Below, one piece after another: positions 34,123 through 46,500 of a stretch of 64,000 nucleotides of DNA. The notes under the pieces were generated by a model that was given only the letters and a program-made list of their open reading frames with translations, was not told the DNA's origin and searched no databases. Origin of the DNA: Phyllostachys edulis (Eukaryota; Streptophyta; Magnoliopsida; Poales; Poaceae); the NCBI GenBank assembly GCA_036346405.1, contig CM070562.1, forward strand, positions 67,406,482 to 67,470,481, written 5' to 3'. Position numbers and translations under genes: made by a program. How positions within the stretch are numbered: the first letter of the stretch is position 1; every line of letters starts with the position of its first letter.

Positions 34123-34292
34123 TGTAGTCCCCAAATTTTTGGTGGGTCGTGAGGATGAGATGATGCCATGGGCAACCTCTCATCGAGCCTGTAAGTTCAA
34201 GAAATACGGTGCAAGAGAAAGCCCATGGACATACAATTACCTGGATGTCGTCGATAGGTAATTGGACTTGACATCAAGGAATGGTTGGTCTC

Positions 34293-35823
34293 TGTTGGAA
34301 ATATGCCCTAGAGGCAATCATAGAGATGATTATATTTCCTTATGTTCATAATATTGGATAAAATGTTATCTTGTTCCAAGAATAATATTGTTAATATTGA
34401 TTGTCAAGTATGTGACTTGATTGTGAAACTCTATATTTACATGATAATTATTCTTGTACGATCCTCGGTCGGAAACATATGAGGACACATATGAATAGAC
34501 TAGCATATGTATTGGTTGATGACTATGTTTCACGGGTCATGGATATGGAGATATCAAACCAATAATATGGACACATGTTAGAGAACATAATGTTGGATTA
34601 GACCCACCTTGAGACACTATTGAGATTATTATGATTCTATGTGTCGTTAGTTGTTCTCAAGCAATGTTGATGTATAATCCTTAGACCTGAGATCAGCATG
34701 GTTTCCTATATATGTAATAGCACTCTTAGGGGTTGGCAAACGCTACACCGTAACTGGGTAGTTATAAAGGTAGCTTTCGGGTATGCTATGAAACATGCAG
34801 AGGAATGTGACTGATCGGATATGGGATTTGCCCCTCCTAACATAACAGGAGAGATGTCTCGGGCCCTCGTTGTGGTCGGATAAAGAAAGTGCATGGCCAT
34901 GCCACTAGTAATCAAGTGTTCAACCACGTGAAGTAATCCGACACTCGACGAGAAAGTATTGAATAGTCCATGGATGACACAACATCTCACCGGAGTTCAA
35001 CCGCATATCGTGAGGCAAAGGGAGTATACACGGTAGGTTGCTTAGTTCGAATCGATTCTGGACTAGCCGTATGGAGATACGTTTGGTCATAGATCCGTCG
35101 AACGAGCTGGCTGTGGTGGTCGTAACCTAGTCGTAGGGAATTACGAATTAGTCGTGACCAAATACGAACTGGTCGTATAGAGATAGGACCTGGTCGTAGA
35201 TCATATTGCATTAAGGTTCGTCCGATATATTTTGTGTGTATTCAGGAATCGTTATGTTCTGCTAGGAGCCGCTACGACTCGTGATCGGAAAGGGTTTTCG
35301 AGTCACAACCGATTACGCATGAACATATAAGGTCACACACTTAACGAGTTGGAACAAACCAGTACGAATACGATTCGACAAATGTGTTCGGATAAGATCC
35401 GTCACGAGCACTATATAAGGAGATGCATGAGGCTGTTGGGAGGTACGCGTAAAACACTACCGAAACCCTAGCCGCCATCTTCCTGAGAGCTCTGCTGTGC
35501 GACCTGGTGCTAGTACACCGACGCATGGTTGCTCCTTCCCTGGACTTGTGGATACCGTAGAGGCACTACTGCGACTGTTGCGCTTGATGACGATACACGA
35601 TCTTCAGAAGGAACTGCAGAAGTTGCTAGAGGAGACGATCGACTCGCGAGGACGCTGGACAATCGACTACGACCAAATCGACGCGTTGTACGTTGGACCA
35701 GGCTGCTCCAACCCTTCTTCCGCTACTCTGCGCGTCTAGTGGTAACGATCCATGATCATCTACTTGCTTGGCTTCCTGGTTTGCGTGGTAGAAATTTTAA
35801 TTTGTAGCTATCGTAGCCTACCC
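34293..35823 (+). mobile_element. Copia A-family solo LTR, 3' end shortened
   Basis: It begins TGTTGGAAATATGCCCTAGA and is homologous over its length to the LTR at 15365-16948 (TATA box CTATATAAGG at 35411; end GTAGCCTACCCC). The last dozen bases of the normal end are missing and no 5-bp duplication is visible. It is therefore a solo LTR with a damaged right edge, lying inside CACTA 2 close to its right terminus. Confidence 0.8.
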
Positions 35824-36213
35824 CGTGGCACAACATGAAGACCTTTTCTGTAGTAGTGGATCGATTTGGGTGAAGAAGAAGCATGGGGTTCTAGTCCCAA
35901 TTGATGCGGTGTCGGGACCCGGATTTACACATCTGAAACCCTCTATGTATTCCGAACTAGTCCCAAATCAGTATCTATCTCACACAAGAAACATCGATGA
36001 AATACCATCCATTTATCAATTTATCTAAAAAGATCTCAAGATAACAAATAGTGATAGTAACTGAACTTTATGGTCAGTGTTTACTTAACTTGTCACGCAA
36101 GGCTAAAGAAACAAATAAACTCTTGCAGTGGAACGTACAAACTTAGAAAGGTCGATCAACATATCCACAGGCAATCGAGTGGAGAACGCATCCTAATCCA
36201 CAAAGCCTTCATA

Positions 36214-36485
36214 CACTACTATAGAAAGGTCTTCACAGACGGTTCAAAAACATCATTACAGACGGTTTTCGGAGCCATATGAGTTTATGGGTCAGCGATG
36301 ACATGAGGTGAACCGTCTGCGATGCATGCTATCACAGACAGTTATTAACTTAGAACTATCTGTGATATATGACTATCATGCATTTGTGTCTAGAGTCGCT
36401 CTGTGATAATTGTTCTATCACAGACGGTTCTTGTTTAGAACCGCTTGTGATAATCAGATATCACAAACGGTTCTAAACACGAACT

Positions 36486-36568
<83 letters not shown>

Positions 36569-37396
36569 CTCCAAGCGGTGGTCGCTTGTGCCTTTTAAAA
36601 CCAAATTTCATAAATATATTATATATATCGCTCAGAGTCCCTAGCCACTTTCGGGTCGTGAGGAGGATGACACAGCTGCCATGGACAACCTCTCATCGAG
36701 TCTGCAAGTTCAAGAAGTACGGTTGCAAGAGAAAGCGTGTGGACTTACAATTACCTGGATATCGTCGATAGGTAATTGGACTTGACATCAAGGAATGGTT
36801 GGTTGCTAATACATGATGCCACTTCCCAGTCGGATAGAAGTGGATGAAGCCGGCGATAAGAAAACAGAAGAGGCAGCCATTTTTGTTTTTTATAAGTACT
36901 AGATCAGTTATATGCATGTGGGGATGATAATCACCTTCGATGGCGGATGATCCTTTTTATAAAATAAGGAATAAATTTAGAGCGTGAGACGAAGAGACGC
37001 ATCGGGGAGCCGAAGCGGTGTTGATGCGACGAAGAGACGACGCCGCATTTAAGAAACCGATCACTCCAAGCTTCAATCGGAGTCAGAAGCGATATTATCA
37101 CAGATGGTTATAACAAAAAAACCATATGTGAGGTTTCACAGACGGTTGTTTGTTAAAAACGGTCTGTGATATGTAGAATTATCACAGACGATTAATGTTA
37201 ATAACCGTATGTGATACTTCACAGACGGTGTTTAGTTATGAACCGTCTGTGATATTACCTCTTCACATACGGTTTTAGCGAGTTAAGAATACGTATTTGC
37301 TCTAAACCAAAACCGCTCTGGATTACATGTAATATAGACAGCTTTTGATCAACCGTCTGTGATGAGGCGTCCAGTATTAGCCTTTTTGTAGTAGTG
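36214..37396. mobile_element. CACTA transposon 1, 1183 bp, non-autonomous
   Basis: Ends are CACTACTATAGAAAGG and CCTTTTTGTAGTAGTG, with ATA duplicated at 36211-36213 and 37397-37399. Subterminal ACAGACGGTT units lie at 36235-36480 and 37095-37370. An (AT)n run fills 36489-36567. The centre (36640-37070) matches CACTA 2 at 34145-34290 and, in reverse, 31300-31550. It is thus an internal deletion derivative of the longer element with most cargo lost. Confidence 0.95.
36489..36567 (+). repeat. (AT)n microsatellite in CACTA 1
   Basis: About 39 AT units separate the left subterminal repeats from the body. Confidence 0.9.
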
Positions 37397-39010
37397 ATAG
37401 AACTCCTGTCCGAAAAATTCTTGAGCATCTTGGTACTCTTCAACTGAGAAGTCAAGTTTGAAGTCGTGAGCACATAAAGTACTCAACAAATCATAGGGAA
37501 ACAATATGCATTTAATATTCATGCAAAGCTTGAACAAAGGATTGGTTGTATGGTTCTTTTGCAGAAAGCAGTATTGAAAATACGATAAATAGATTGAAAT
37601 ACGTAATTAAAAAAGAATAATAAATAAATAAAGAATTTCTTTGAAACAATCAGTGAACCTCCCTGTTCACTTCACAACCAAACCACCAAGTGAATTCTCC
37701 ATTTACCTTCCGACACAACCCACCAAGTGAATTACCCATTCACCAAATGAACATTATATTTATCAAGTGAACTTCTCATTCACACTCCGACATATTTTAT
37801 AAAGAAACTCTACCCCTCGTATGAAATCCCCGGACATGTCTATGACCGCGGACGTGGCTATTCGAACAGGTTAACTAACACTCTACAGAGGTTGTACATT
37901 TTAACTACAAGATGTAATCAATTTGTACGGAGCTGGTCACAACAAAACATTTCGGAAGTTTTATCTCAACAATTGACTTTCCCAATGTGCATAAAGCCAA
38001 CCCCAACCTCTCCGTTTGTTTGACGTACACCATTGGACATGGAAGCGGCAAACCGTCCATCGACGAGACTTTCAAAGTAGTCCACACCTCCACTCAAATA
38101 TTGCCTGAGTAGTCAACGTTAAAACTCCACAGCTTACTAAGTTAGGCCCATCACATCAGGCATGTGGATGTACGATAAGGCTCAGCTCAAAGGCACACAA
38201 GATTAAGTTCTTGACAAGTTACTCCGGCGAGTCTACCATAAACCCATAACGTGCTAACCCGCACCCCCACTTCACGATCGCTCGGCCGAGTTGTTCAACC
38301 AAGACCAATGACATACCCTGTCATGGTACACAAATTTTAACAACATTGGCTATCCGCCATAATTCCATATCTCATTAAGTCAAATTTAACATTATAGAAC
38401 ATGTGATCATGAACCCATCACAGCTAAGCATCTGTACGATGCCCATGTTGGTGATACAAATATGTCCAACTAATATTAACCATTCTATGGTGACAAGTGA
38501 TTCAAGGTATTCAAAAGTTCAATAGAGGCATAACGACAAATAGGTGATTAACTACTCCAAAAAATAGTTGATATAAAGATAGCATGCAATTAATATAAAA
38601 TAAGATACTTGTGAAATCATAGGTTCAATATGATCAAAGTACTACGACGTGCCTTGGCTTTGGTTTTGCTTAGTTACCACACTTGGATCTTCAAAGTTGC
38701 TTCTGCTCTTGCTCCGTGAAACAGATCGGCTAACGAGAGAGAAAACAATAAACGAAGCACAAATAGATTTAAAAGAAATTCAAATAAAATCCAAAAACAG
38801 TAAAACCAACACTAAAATATAAAAAAAACTCAATTTTAGATGAATTTAGGAATTTGAATGGACTGAATCGAAGTTCGAACAAAGGAGAACGGACTCTCCA
38901 AAGATTTGCCAGAAAGGAAAAAGAATATTCAGAAAATATTCCTTCGGCCAAAAATAAAAATAAAAATAATTTAGAACATACAAGTGGGGTCTACATGCAT
39001 GTAAGAGAGA

Positions 39011-41646
39011 GACAAAGGCAGTTTCCACAGGTTTCGGTGTATCAAGCAAAGAATTTACTTAAGCTAGCACACGGTGACTTTAGTGGTCCAATTACTCCGA
39101 CAACACGAAGAGGTAATAGTTATTGTTTACTTATTGTTGACGATTGTTCTAGATATATGTGGTTGTGACTCATTAAGTCTAAAGATCAAGCTTTGGATGC
39201 ATTCGAAATTATCAAAGCAAGATCTAAAACTGAGCATCAGCGAAAGTTGAGGGCATTCAGAACTGATCGAGGTGGTGAGTTTACTTCAAAAGAATTCAAA
39301 GACTATTGTGAAGAATTAGGAGTGAAGAGATTTTTCACAGCTCCTTATTCACCACAAAAGAATGGTGTGGTGGAAAGGCAAAATCAGACTGTAGTGGAGA
39401 TGGCACACAGTTTGCTCAAGATTATGAATGTGCCAGTGAGATTTTGGGGAAAAGCAGTTATGACAACAGCATATCTATTGAATCGCTCAACTACAAAAAG
39501 TCTATTTGGGAAGACTCCATATGAAGCATGGCATGGCAAGAAACCTTCTGTGCATCATTTTCGTTCCTTCGGTTGTGTGGTCCATGTCAAGACAATGAAA
39601 TTTCATACAAAGAAATTGGATGATCGAAGTATTCCCACGTTGTTTATTGGTTATGAACCGGGAACTAAAGCATACAGGTGTTATGATCCTAAGATCGACA
39701 GACTTCATGTCAGTCGGGATGTAGTTTTTGAAGAAGGGAGGTGCTGGGATTGGTCAGCCAAATGTATAAAAGAGGAAGTATTAAAGAACAATGAAAGTAC
39801 TTTCAGTATATACCATGAGGTTGAAACAGATAAAGATGGAGATATCAATCCAGAAGCTAGCATGGCTAGAGAGGTGGGCTCTGAGTCACAAAATCCTCAT
39901 GATGATAGTTCAAGTACTCCTGTGTCTGAGGTTACAACGGTACTAGGACCTTTGAATCCAAAGGAATAGATGTTGATTCAACAGATGCACTAGATGTTAA
40001 TTCGTCATCAGAAGGGACATTACGTTTTCGTGCACTAAGGGACATCTATGAGGCTGCTGAACCATTGGAAGTACAATACTCAGGTTTATACTTGTTAGCA
40101 TTAGAAGAACCGACAAGTTATGAGATAGCAGCTAAGGGGGAGTGCTGGAGAATTGCTACGCAAGAAGACATGAAAGCAATTTAAGAGGAAAATTGTGGAT
40201 TTTCCTACCGATCGTAAGCCAATTGGTTTGAAGTGGGTTTTTAAAGTAAAAAAGGACAATGGAGGTAATATTGTCAAGTATAAAGCCTGATTAGTTGTAA
40301 AGGGATATGCTCAATGCCAGTGGGTGGATTTCGAAGAAATTTTTGCACATGTAGCAAGACTTGAAACAGTAAGATTACTCATCGCTATGGCGGCTCATGG
40401 TAATTAGGAAATATATCATATGGATGTAAAATCGACATTTCTTAACGGGGATCTCGTCGAGGAAGTCTATGTGCAACAAGCCCCTGGATACATTGAGAAA
40501 GGAAAGAGCATACGGTGTTGCAACTTAAGAAGGCATTATATGGACTTAGACAAGCACCTCGAGCTTGGAATTTTAAGTTGGATCAGTCTCTGGTGTCTCT
40601 AGGTTTTGAAAGAAGTAAAATCGAACATGCAGTTTATAGAAGAGAAAAAGGTAATACTTTTCTTTTAGTTGGAGTATATGTTGATGATTTAATTATAACC
40701 GGATCATAATTCGGAGACATATTAGAATTCAAGAGCCAAATGAAAAAAATTGTTCAAGATGAGTGATCTTGGACTTCTAAGTTATTATCTGGGCATTGAG
40801 GTGAAGCAAACAGATGGAGCTATTACATTGTGCCAGATAGGATATGCTGAAAAGCTATTAGCATTATCAGGTATGGCAGATTGCAACTCATGTCAAACTC
40901 CTATGGAGAGTCGTCTAAAATTGAGTAAGAAAAGTGGTGGTTCTCCTGTGAATGAAACCGAATATCAGAGTATTGTCGAAAGCCTACGATATTTGGTGAA
41001 CACAAGGTCTGACATTGCATTTTCGGTTGGGATTGTGAGTCGGTTTATGCAAGCACCGACTTCTGTGCATATGGCAGCGGTTAAGCATATTCTAAGATAT
41101 GTGAGTGGAACAAAAGGATATGGTTGCTGCTACGAAAGTTGTGATGATCTAGAGTTGAAGTTGGTGGGTTATTGTGATAGTGATTTAGGAGGTGATATTG
41201 ATGATCGAAAGAGTACCACAGGAATGTCATTTTTTTTGGACAAAGCTTGATCACCTGGGCATCTCAAAAATAGAAGATTGTGGCTCTATCTTCTTGTGAA
41301 GCCGAGTATATTGCAGCAACATCGCCTGCATGTCAAGGTGTATCGTTAAGCTATTTGATGGGAGAGCTCAGGAAACAAGAACCAAGCAAAGTAAAAATTG
41401 TTTGTAGATAACAAATCAGCAATTGCTCTTTGCAAAAATCCGGTATTTCATGACCGGGGTAAGCACATCAATACAAGATATCATTTTCTTCGTGAATGTG
41501 TCGAATGTGGTGAGATTGATGTGGAATATGTTAGTACTAATTGTCAGTTAGCTGACATTTTCACAAAAGCTCTCAGTCGTGTTAAATTTGTTGAGATGCA
41601 AAAAAATTTGGGGATTAGAGATGTGAAGTTAGATCAACAAGTTTAG
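39011..41646 (+). pseudogene. Copia D pol (integrase, RT, RNase H), 5'-truncated
   Basis: It starts at about RQFPQVSVYQAKNLLKLAHG. Integrase core motifs are DFSGPITP, DDCSRYMWL (then a stop at 39166), TDRGGEFTSKEF, SPQKNGVVERQNQTVVEMA and GKTPYEAW. RT has MDVKSTFLNG, LYGLRQAPRAWN and active-site YVDD (40677-40688). RNase H has YCDSDLGGDIDDRKSTTG and DNKSAIALCKN. It ends ...RDVKLDQQV at 41646. Frameshifts (about 39969, 40190, 40515, 40709, 41250) and stops make it inactive. Gag, protease and the 5' LTR are absent. Confidence 0.9.
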
Positions 41647-41655
41647 GGGGTGATT

Positions 41656-41770
41656 TGTTAGTCTTAAACTTATTTTGTTTTGGTTTCTACTTAGAATTGT
41701 ATAGGATCGCAATAAGATTTGCTAAGTCAGGTCAGTCTGTAAACATGTTCTGTTTTATGTCTTCTCTGTT
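41656..41770 (+). mobile_element. Copia D 3' LTR, first part
   Basis: It begins TGTTAGTCTTAAAC after the short polypurine tract AGGGGG. It is interrupted at ATGTCTTCTCTGTT by the LINE-like retroposon, continues at 43360-43605, is interrupted again at TTATC by copia C, and ends at 49724 (TTCA) or 49783. Reassembled length is about 0.36-0.42 kb. Confidence 0.75.
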
Positions 41771-43345
41771 TTTTTTTGAATGGAGCTCCACCGAGCTTAT
41801 ATATAAAGAAGAAGAGAATTGACTCAGTTTATAAGGAAAACCAGGCCCGAAAATCTAAACAGACACGCGGTTTCAGAGAGGAAAACCGGCAGCCAACCCC
41901 GAGACGACAAAACGACCTCAACTCAATGTAATCGACACTCACACCGGAGGCACAACCGCATGCAAAGTAAGACCAACCCAACTCAATCTCAAGGCTAACC
42001 AACCAACTCAATAACTCGGCTGGCGGAGCCGCCCCACGCCACTCCCCACTATCGGCGGAGCCCAGCCCCACGCCGCCTTCTAACGGCGCGAGCTCGCTTC
42101 CCACGCCGCCTCATCGACACACAACTCGGTCGGCGAGCTCTGCTCCACGCCGCTTCCTTGTCGCGCAGCTGAGCCAAGCTCCCACGCCACTCCTCTCTAG
42201 TCACACATTGTCTAAGCACAAGGCCGCCGGAGGAGGCGATTGGACCGAAATGCCGTGAAGGCCAAACCGTAAGGAAGAGCCGCCGTGAATCTAGGACGCT
42301 TAGGGTAAACCTCATCAAGAAAACGAAGAGGGCAGGGCTTCTGCTTTACGCCCAGAAGGGAACGACAATGCCAATGCCGCCCGCTCAGACGACATCCTGG
42401 ACAGGTTTTCACCCGAGAAGTAAACAGTGGGAGACGCTTAAAGTGTCGCCTCGAGGAGGAATGGCGCCGAGGACGCCAACGACCTTTGCACCACAAGCCG
42501 CGGCGAAGCCGCGCCATGCCGCCTTAAACTCGCACACAAAAGGGGGAACAGCAAACGACGACCAGCCGCAGATGAAGACCACCACCGCGCCACCACCGTC
42601 ACACAAGACCACCGACGCCATCACTAACGCCAAAACGAGACCCACCGCGAACGCTCGGACGCGACGGCGCGACGGCGACATCGATCTCCCGAGGCCGGAG
42701 CACGCCAAGCTTGCGGCGGGGAATAGGAGCTGCTATCGCCGAAGACCCCGAAGACGTGGCGGAGGTCCTCCACGATCGCGACCGGCAATGTGGCGCGGAG
42801 TGCGCAAGCTCTGCTAAGGTCAAGGAGCCGCCCCGCTGGAGTCCACCATGGGCATCCAACCGCGCCACTTGTCGGCGAGTGTTTGCCGGAGGGCCAGCCC
42901 CAGATGGCCCCAGATGGCTTGCCCACCAGCCACCACCGACGCCATCACGACACCGCTGAAGACAAGAGCCGACGGCCGACGGAAGGACTGCCGGTCGCCA
43001 GCCAGAGCGCCGATCCAATCAACCGCCGGCCACCACCGACCACTCAGATGACAGAGATCCGCCGGCGGAGGTTCGATCCGCCAGTATGAGTGGATCCGCA
43101 AGAACACAGCTGTCTCTCGAAAGCACCTTTGCGACGGGAAGCTCAACATGGGGAAGGAGGAAGGAGGAGGAGAGGAGAACAGGGGAAGAGAGAGGCGCGG
43201 GGGAGCTGGGCCGGGCAGGTCGACGATCGCGGCAAGCGGGCGGATGCGAGATGCGTGATGGGCTGCTAGGCGCGGGGCGGAGGGCGGGCGCCCGAAGTCG
43301 CCTGAGGGGGACGACGCGAGGCGCCCGAGTTTCCAATATGCTTTC
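41771..43345 (-). mobile_element. LINE-like retroposon, 1.57 kb, minus strand
   Basis: It is flanked by the identical 14-mer ATGTCTTCTCTGTT at 41757-41770 and 43346-43359. The left edge is a T run (a poly(A) tail on the minus strand). The 5' end (right) carries CCTCGCGTCGTCCCCC then GGCGACTTCGGGCG, the start seen in many grass LINE-like elements. The body is GC-rich with several overlapping minus-strand frames but no endonuclease or reverse transcriptase, so it is non-autonomous or internally deleted and needed a LINE for insertion. Confidence 0.85.
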
Positions 43346-43359
43346 ATGTCTTCTCTGTT

Positions 43360-43605
43360 AGTTTTCCGTTTTGGATACTATAGCTAGTCTAGCACTTTTT
43401 GGATTTCAGAGCCGATGAAGAATCAGAGTCGGGAAATCGAATCCGTAACCTATTTGTAATTCGTTTTGATGTTTATATAAGAAATCAGAAAAGTTTTATT
43501 GAACATACGGCGCAAATTGAAAACCAAGTGTTTTGTTGCTTCTGGACTCTGTTCTTCGACGTCTCTGTTTTCAACAGAATACAAAATCTTCAGAGAAGCG
43601 TTATC
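43360..43605 (+). mobile_element. Copia D 3' LTR, second part
   Basis: Continuation of the LTR between the retroposon and copia C. It includes ATTTCAGAGCCGATGAAG and ends in the target TTATC shared with 49716-49720. Confidence 0.7.
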
Positions 43606-43670
43606 TGTTAGGAAACCGGGCCCATGACCAGGAGTCCTGGCCCAATTGGACACCTCATAGTTTAGTAGTC

Positions 43671-43678
43671 TATATAAA
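43671..43678 (+). promoter_or_regulatory. TATA box of copia C 5' LTR
   Basis: TATATAAA after TTTAGTAGTC, kept at the same place in the 3' LTR (49519-49527). Confidence 0.5.
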
Positions 43679-44069
43679 GGAGAGGGACCCCATTGTATTT
43701 GATCAATATTGAAAAGAGCAATAAAGAGAAGCCCGAAGTCCCTCATATCTCGGTTCAATCTTTTATTCTCGTTCTTGTGTTCTTGATTTGTTCTAAGCGA
43801 TTCTACGCTTGTTTGCGAGGTAATCGTTCGGATCGGATCGCCCAATGACGGTTACTCAACACGTTATCGCACGACGATCGACTCTCCTCGATCGAAAAGG
43901 TAACTGCCGATGAACGCACACTTTGAGATTGAATCGCCTTCTTTCTAGATCGCTTCAATTCGCAAATTCGCTTAGATTATTTTTCTGATGCAAATCCTTT
44001 CTAATCTACCGTGAGCCGACTTGAAGTCGCCGACACAATGTCGATGGGTAGATTGCACGAAGAACCAAT

Positions 44070-45080
44070 GATGATTGCAATCAGATCGTGATCGCATTAC
44101 ATTACATGCATATATGAACAGAATATATGAACATGCATATATCGTGATCGCGACAAAGACGCTCGGCCAGAGTATCGGCCATAAAGCTTGCTATGGAGCC
44201 GCTCAGAAAGCCGCCATGGAGCTGCCGGAAGTCGCTGCCACCGCCGACGAGACCAGTTCAAGCCGAGCCGCCGACCCAACCCGTTCAAGTGGCCGAGTAG
44301 CGCCAACGCCGAGCAGCCGCTACCTGGCCGAGCTGGCCGCCATACCAGATGCCCCAGACTGCCCATGGCCTCACGACACACTGGCTGCCCCGCTCGGCAA
44401 ACCTCGCCTACCAGAGCGTCGCTCAAGGCCAACCTCGCCTGGGCCTGCGCTGCCACACTTCCCGCACATGGCCCGCCTCACAGATAAGGCCGCCGTTGCC
44501 ATGAACCTGGGCTGCCTCATCAAGCAGCCAAGGTCAGCCAACTGCTGCCTGGGCTGCCCGCCATGCTCTTCTGGCCCACTGCATGCTGCCACAGCATGCC
44601 ACAGGCCATGGGCGCTGCCCATGCCTTGGATATGGATAGGGAAACCCTATCCCATGCTTGGTGCCAATCGTGATGGGCCAATGGTGGGCTTAAGAAAAAG
44701 AGAAAAGAAAAAAAGGGGAAAGAAAAGAAAATCTGATTTTGCGAATAGGCCCTCAAAAATTTGAAAATTACGTGAAATTTTCTCCGAACTAAAATTTTGC
44801 TTTTACCTTCGGAATAGCAGACCATGAAAATTATTTTCCAAATAAAAAGGCCTCTGAATTCAAATTTTGCACCAATTTTTGCATTTGAAGCATATTTTAC
44901 TTTGTTATTGTTATTTCTATGCAATTTATTTATTGTATTTACTCGCTTTGATTATTTGTGATTGTTTATATTGCTTTTAATCATTAGAAATAGCAAGAAT
45001 CATGAAAAATGCATAGAATAATATGGGAACATTACGAGAACCTTTATACCATTATATGCAAATTACCGCAGTGAATCTCA
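44070..45080 (+). other. Copia C leader with GC-rich island
   Basis: Between PBS and gag lies about 1 kb. Bases 44190-44640 are much richer in G+C than the rest and open a 229-codon frame (starts at 44075; rich in A, P, S and R) without a known domain. The remainder is AT-rich. It may be captured host DNA or family-specific leader. Confidence 0.45.
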
Positions 45081-45089
45081 TACACCTTT

Positions 45090-45960
45090 TGAATGAATAT
45101 GCAGATGATCGCATTACGTAACCGGAGTTCAAGAGTCGCCCAAAGATGGCTGTAATTACTCGACTTGGTCATCGATGTCGAATTGTACTTGGAGCCAAGA
45201 AGTCTCGCGGTCGCTATCGGACTTGGCACCTCAAAGGATGTCCTACCGACGGCTCAAGAGAATGATCAAGCACTTCATTTCTCGAGACATCATCTCTCGC
45301 TCTAATGCTCAAGAATGAGTATATGGCGAGAAGAACGCGACTAACTTTTATGGACCGCTCAAGAAGCGGTTCGAGAAGAAGTACACCATCCTTCCTCGCG
45401 CAAGAGCAAGAATGGAACCGACTACGCTTTGCGGACTATAAAGCAAATGGGGAGTACACTCGCTTTGCCGCGTAATTTGTACCAATCTTCACTTTGTGGT
45501 AAGACAATCACAGACGAGGAAAAGATTGAGAAAACCCTCTCTACCTTTCACCCAAATGCGGTAATCCGCACGAACTACCGCCAAGATGGCTACAAGGAGT
45601 ATGCCGAATCGATTGACATTATGCAAGTTATGAAGCTCAAGATGAGATTCTAAGGAAGAATTACATCTCATGCCCACCTAGTAGCAAAGTTGGCTATGAA
45701 GTCCACGCTAGCAGACATAAGGTGAAAAAGCCTCGCCAAGAGAAAGAGGCAAGAAGGGTGATGGTCGCAAGATTAAGCAAAATGCTCAAGTCAAGAAGGG
45801 CGGAAATAAGAAGCGTGATGAGAAGCCCTATGGTCAGCAGGACCAAAATTGCTACAAATGTGGCACTCGGGGGCATTGGTCACGTATTTGCCGTGAGCCG
45901 CAAAGACGTGATTGATGCTTTCAAGGCCATGAAGAAGGGCAAAGCACCGCGATGAGGCAC
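45090..45960 (+). pseudogene. Copia C gag, broken
   Basis: Scattered frames read QENDQALHFLRHH, EWNRLRFADYKANGEYT, DEEKIEKTLSTFHPNAV and KNYISCPPSSKVGYEVHA, typical of the plant copia UBN2-type gag. A zinc knuckle C-x2-C-x4-H-x4-C (CYKCGTRGHWSRIC) is intact at 45850-45891. Stops and frameshifts occur throughout. Confidence 0.8.
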
Positions 45961-46400
45961 ACCTCGCCATTGCGGTGCACGGAGGATCCACACTCATTGG
46001 TTGCATCCATGGATGTGGACGACCTAGAAGCAAATTTCCATCACTCCTCCTTGGACATCGCAGCGGCAAAGAATCAGAGTTGCCGGAAGAAGGAAGATGG
46101 ACATAGAACAGATTCAATGGGTTAATTCATACTTCATCGATTCGATCTAGTGCACGATTGCACTTAGATTTTATAGTCATTTGCGCTTTGGTTAGAACTT
46201 TGAATTATTGAATAATGGTTGTAAGCTCTAGGAGAGCAAATAATTGCATTCTCATAATGAGTCCCGCAAGACTTTTCCGTATTAATAAAAGCAAGTTATG
46301 TTCTCGCTTGGAGTATTTTTTTTGTGTGGATTGCTTTCACCCCATATTAATAAATACTTTATATATATCGTAACGCTGTGATGGCGCCTTATGGAGGAAG

Positions 46401-46500
46401 NNNNNNNNNNNNNNNNNNNNNNNNNNNNNNNNNNNNNNNNNNNNNNNNNNNNNNNNNNNNNNNNNNNNNNNNNNNNNNNNNNNNNNNNNNNNNNNNNNNN
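46401..46500. other. Assembly gap (100 N)
   Basis: Run of Ns inside copia C, between the degraded gag/protease region and the integrase C-terminal half. True gap length is unknown, so element length is approximate. Confidence 1.

Larger units (their letters stand above)
35930..39010 (-). mobile_element. Gypsy-class LTR, minus strand, interrupted by CACTA 1
   Basis: The left end TGTCGGGACCCGG and AT-rich right part resemble LTR sequence read backwards. At 37850-37900 it contains, in reverse, the CTATTCAAATAGCC...GTCC block seen at 2510 and 3460. It is split at ATA by CACTA 1 (36214-37396). The right border lies somewhere near 39010, where copia D integrase starts; no duplication was found. 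No pol is present, so it may be a solo LTR. Confidence 0.5.

Noticed and set aside
42212..43361. Many frames up to 175 residues on both strands
   Set aside because: They lie in the GC-rich body of the LINE-like retroposon. No endonuclease, RT or zinc-knuckle motif was found.
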